Assembly: GCA_038045445.1 (NCBI GenBank) | Contig: JBBSYC010000008.1 | Coordinates: forward strand, 12,330 to 76,329 | Length of the DNA stretch: 64,000 nucleotides | Direction: 5' to 3' | Source: SICU01 sp038045445 | GTDB taxonomy: Archaea; Nanobdellota; Nanobdellia; Pacearchaeales; GW2011-AR1 | Part shown: positions 63,106-64,000 of the stretch, in pieces | Numbering within the stretch: the first letter of the stretch is position 1 | Layout: each line of letters starts with the position of its first letter | Notes under the pieces: generated by a model | Database searches by the model: none | Seen by the model: only the letters and a program-made list of their open reading frames with translations | Told to the model about the DNA's origin: nothing | Position numbers and translations under genes: made by a program

Positions 63106-64000
63106 CTATGCTTCATTCTGATTTTTCTTTTCTTCTTCCTGTTTTTTTGCTTTTTGTTTTTCCTTAAGATTTTTATCAAATAAGTCTATGGCATTTATTA
63201 TCAAATCTTTTGTTTTTAACCCCATCATACTTTTTCCAAAATCGGAATCAATTTCTTTTTCTATCCAAGAAGAGAGTTCATTTTTATCTTTATTTACGTG
63301 AACTGCAAAAATGGTGTTATCTACGGAGGAGAGTGAATCTTTGAGCTCTTTTAGACTTGAAACCATCATCCCATTGTCAAATGTAAAGGATTTTACTATT
63401 TTATCTAATAATGACTGCTCTGCTGGTTTTTCTTTTTCTTTTTCAGGAGTTTTGTTGTCTTTTTCCCACGAAGCTCTTTCTTTCTTAGCTGCCTGAAGAG
63501 ATGCGTTTATATCATCTTCGGAAACTAATTCTATCTCTTTTGCACGAGGTTTTTTACCTAATTTTTCCCACTGCTTTGTAATTCTTGGTCTTATGCCGTC
63601 AAGATATATGTCCACTATCGTAAAGTTTCCTATCATTAGTTTGTCTTTTACCAATTTAAGTTCCATTTTAAGGTCAAATGTGTCTACCTTTTCTTGTTCA
63701 AGTTGTTGTATCTGATATTCTAAATCTTCTATTATTTCTCCATAAGAATTATATTTTTCTAAAATTTCATCACTTAAACGTCTTGTATTATGCAGAATAG
63801 GTCTGAAGTTGATAAAGTAGGGTAGAGATCGATTATATGACGGGTTCACAAACATCCCCACCCCTACTGAAGCTTTTATAAGAGATTGTAAAACTTCTTC
63901 GCCATATTTTGTTTTCAACCTGTTGAGGTCTGCTTCATCTCGTGTCCTCATCTGCACTTCTGTATTGATGTTTGCTTTTATTTCTCCTACAAAATCTGAT
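63106..64000 (-). CDS. C-terminal part of a possible HerA-like ATPase, 5' end beyond window
   Basis: The frame is open to the right edge; only about 298 residues are seen. The part MRTRDEADLNRLKTKYGEEV then ASVGVGMFVNPSYNRSLPY and FINFRPILHNT recalls the end of HerA/VirB4-type DNA-pumping ATPases. A coiled coil (IEDLEYQIQQLEQEK), a Lys/Glu-rich linker and a late domain (GMMVSSLKELKDSLSSVDNT, then HVNKDKNELSSWIEKEI) that resembles DUF5752 follow. Walker motifs would lie outside the window. The call is tentative. Confidence 0.45.
   Translation of the reverse strand, partial: SDFVGEIKANINTEVQMRTRDEADLNRLKTKYGEEVLQSLIKASVGVGMFVNPSYNRSLPYFINFRPILHNTRRLSDEILEKYNSYGEIIEDLEYQIQQLEQEKVDTFDLKMELKLVKDKLMIGNFTIVDIYLDGIRPRITKQWEKLGKKPRAKEIELVSEDDINASLQAAKKERASWEKDNKTPEKEKEKPAEQSLLDKIVKSFTFDNGMMVSSLKELKDSLSSVDNTIFAVHVNKDKNELSSWIEKEIDSDFGKSMMGLKTKDLIINAIDLFDKNLKEKQKAKKQEEEKKNQNEA

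Noticed and set aside
1..64000. CRISPR arrays, intact transposases, prophage genes
   Set aside because: No regularly spaced repeats with unique spacers and no recognisable transposase, integrase or capsid gene was seen. The tandem domains of the giant genes are coding repeats.

Overview
The window looks like a chromosomal segment of an AT-rich DPANN-type archaeon, probably a Woesearchaeota or Pacearchaeota relative; that rank is inferred from gene content. Direct support for an archaeon: L21e, L18e, RNA polymerase subunits D, F and N, the RNase P protein Rnp4, a DUF655 protein, SecD/SecF without SecA-type genes, leaderless-looking starts behind TATA boxes, and very long N-glycosylation-sequon-rich surface proteins. 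Translation is standard. TAG ends at least five intact genes.

Layout. (1) 1-9.3 kb: glycan and sugar-nucleotide genes, mostly minus strand: a GT39-like transferase, RmlD-like reductase, sugar C-methyltransferase, DPM1-like GT2, epimerase, cupin and Nudix proteins. Three genes in or near this part are broken: a SemiSWEET transporter with an in-frame TAG, a Nudix gene shifted at a G run, and a P-loop gene with an in-frame TAG at 13 kb. (2) 9.3-16 kb: secF-secD, tRNA-Gly(TCC), tRNA-Arg(CCT), tRNA-Leu(CAA), a GDP-fucose synthase-like gene, 5S rRNA, rnp4 and rpoN. (3) 16-21 kb: a MacB-like ABC transporter (one ATPase, two paralogous permeases) flanked by two NEW3/COG1361-like secreted, membrane-anchored proteins. 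(4) 21-25.8 kb: the information-processing operon zinc protein-L21e-rpoF-DUF655-S13-S4-S11-rpoD-L18e-L13-S9. Its promoter abuts an IS200/IS605-like palindromic repeat. (5) 25.8-60.8 kb: a surface-protein island with two giant adhesin-like proteins (3537 and 2627 aa), a family of small secreted proteins, three of which share blocks of identical DNA, several membrane-anchored surface proteins, a SpoIIM protein and an M50-like membrane protease. (6) 60.9-64 kb: coiled-coil and small membrane proteins, ending in the cut-off C-terminal part of a possible HerA-like ATPase.

How the genes may work together (inference): the left part makes and transfers unusual sugars, SecDF and the Sec pathway export the surface proteins, and these carry dense N-X-S/T sequons that the glycans could decorate. 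In the island, four transcription units begin with a different small known or putative DNA-binding protein (AbrB-like, unknown short protein, winged helix, ribbon-helix-helix), each overlapping or abutting the surface gene it precedes and three of them next to an inverted or direct repeat. Together with the mosaic of identical DNA blocks in three small surface genes, this suggests a regulated, recombining surface-variation system. It is the most unusual thing in the window.
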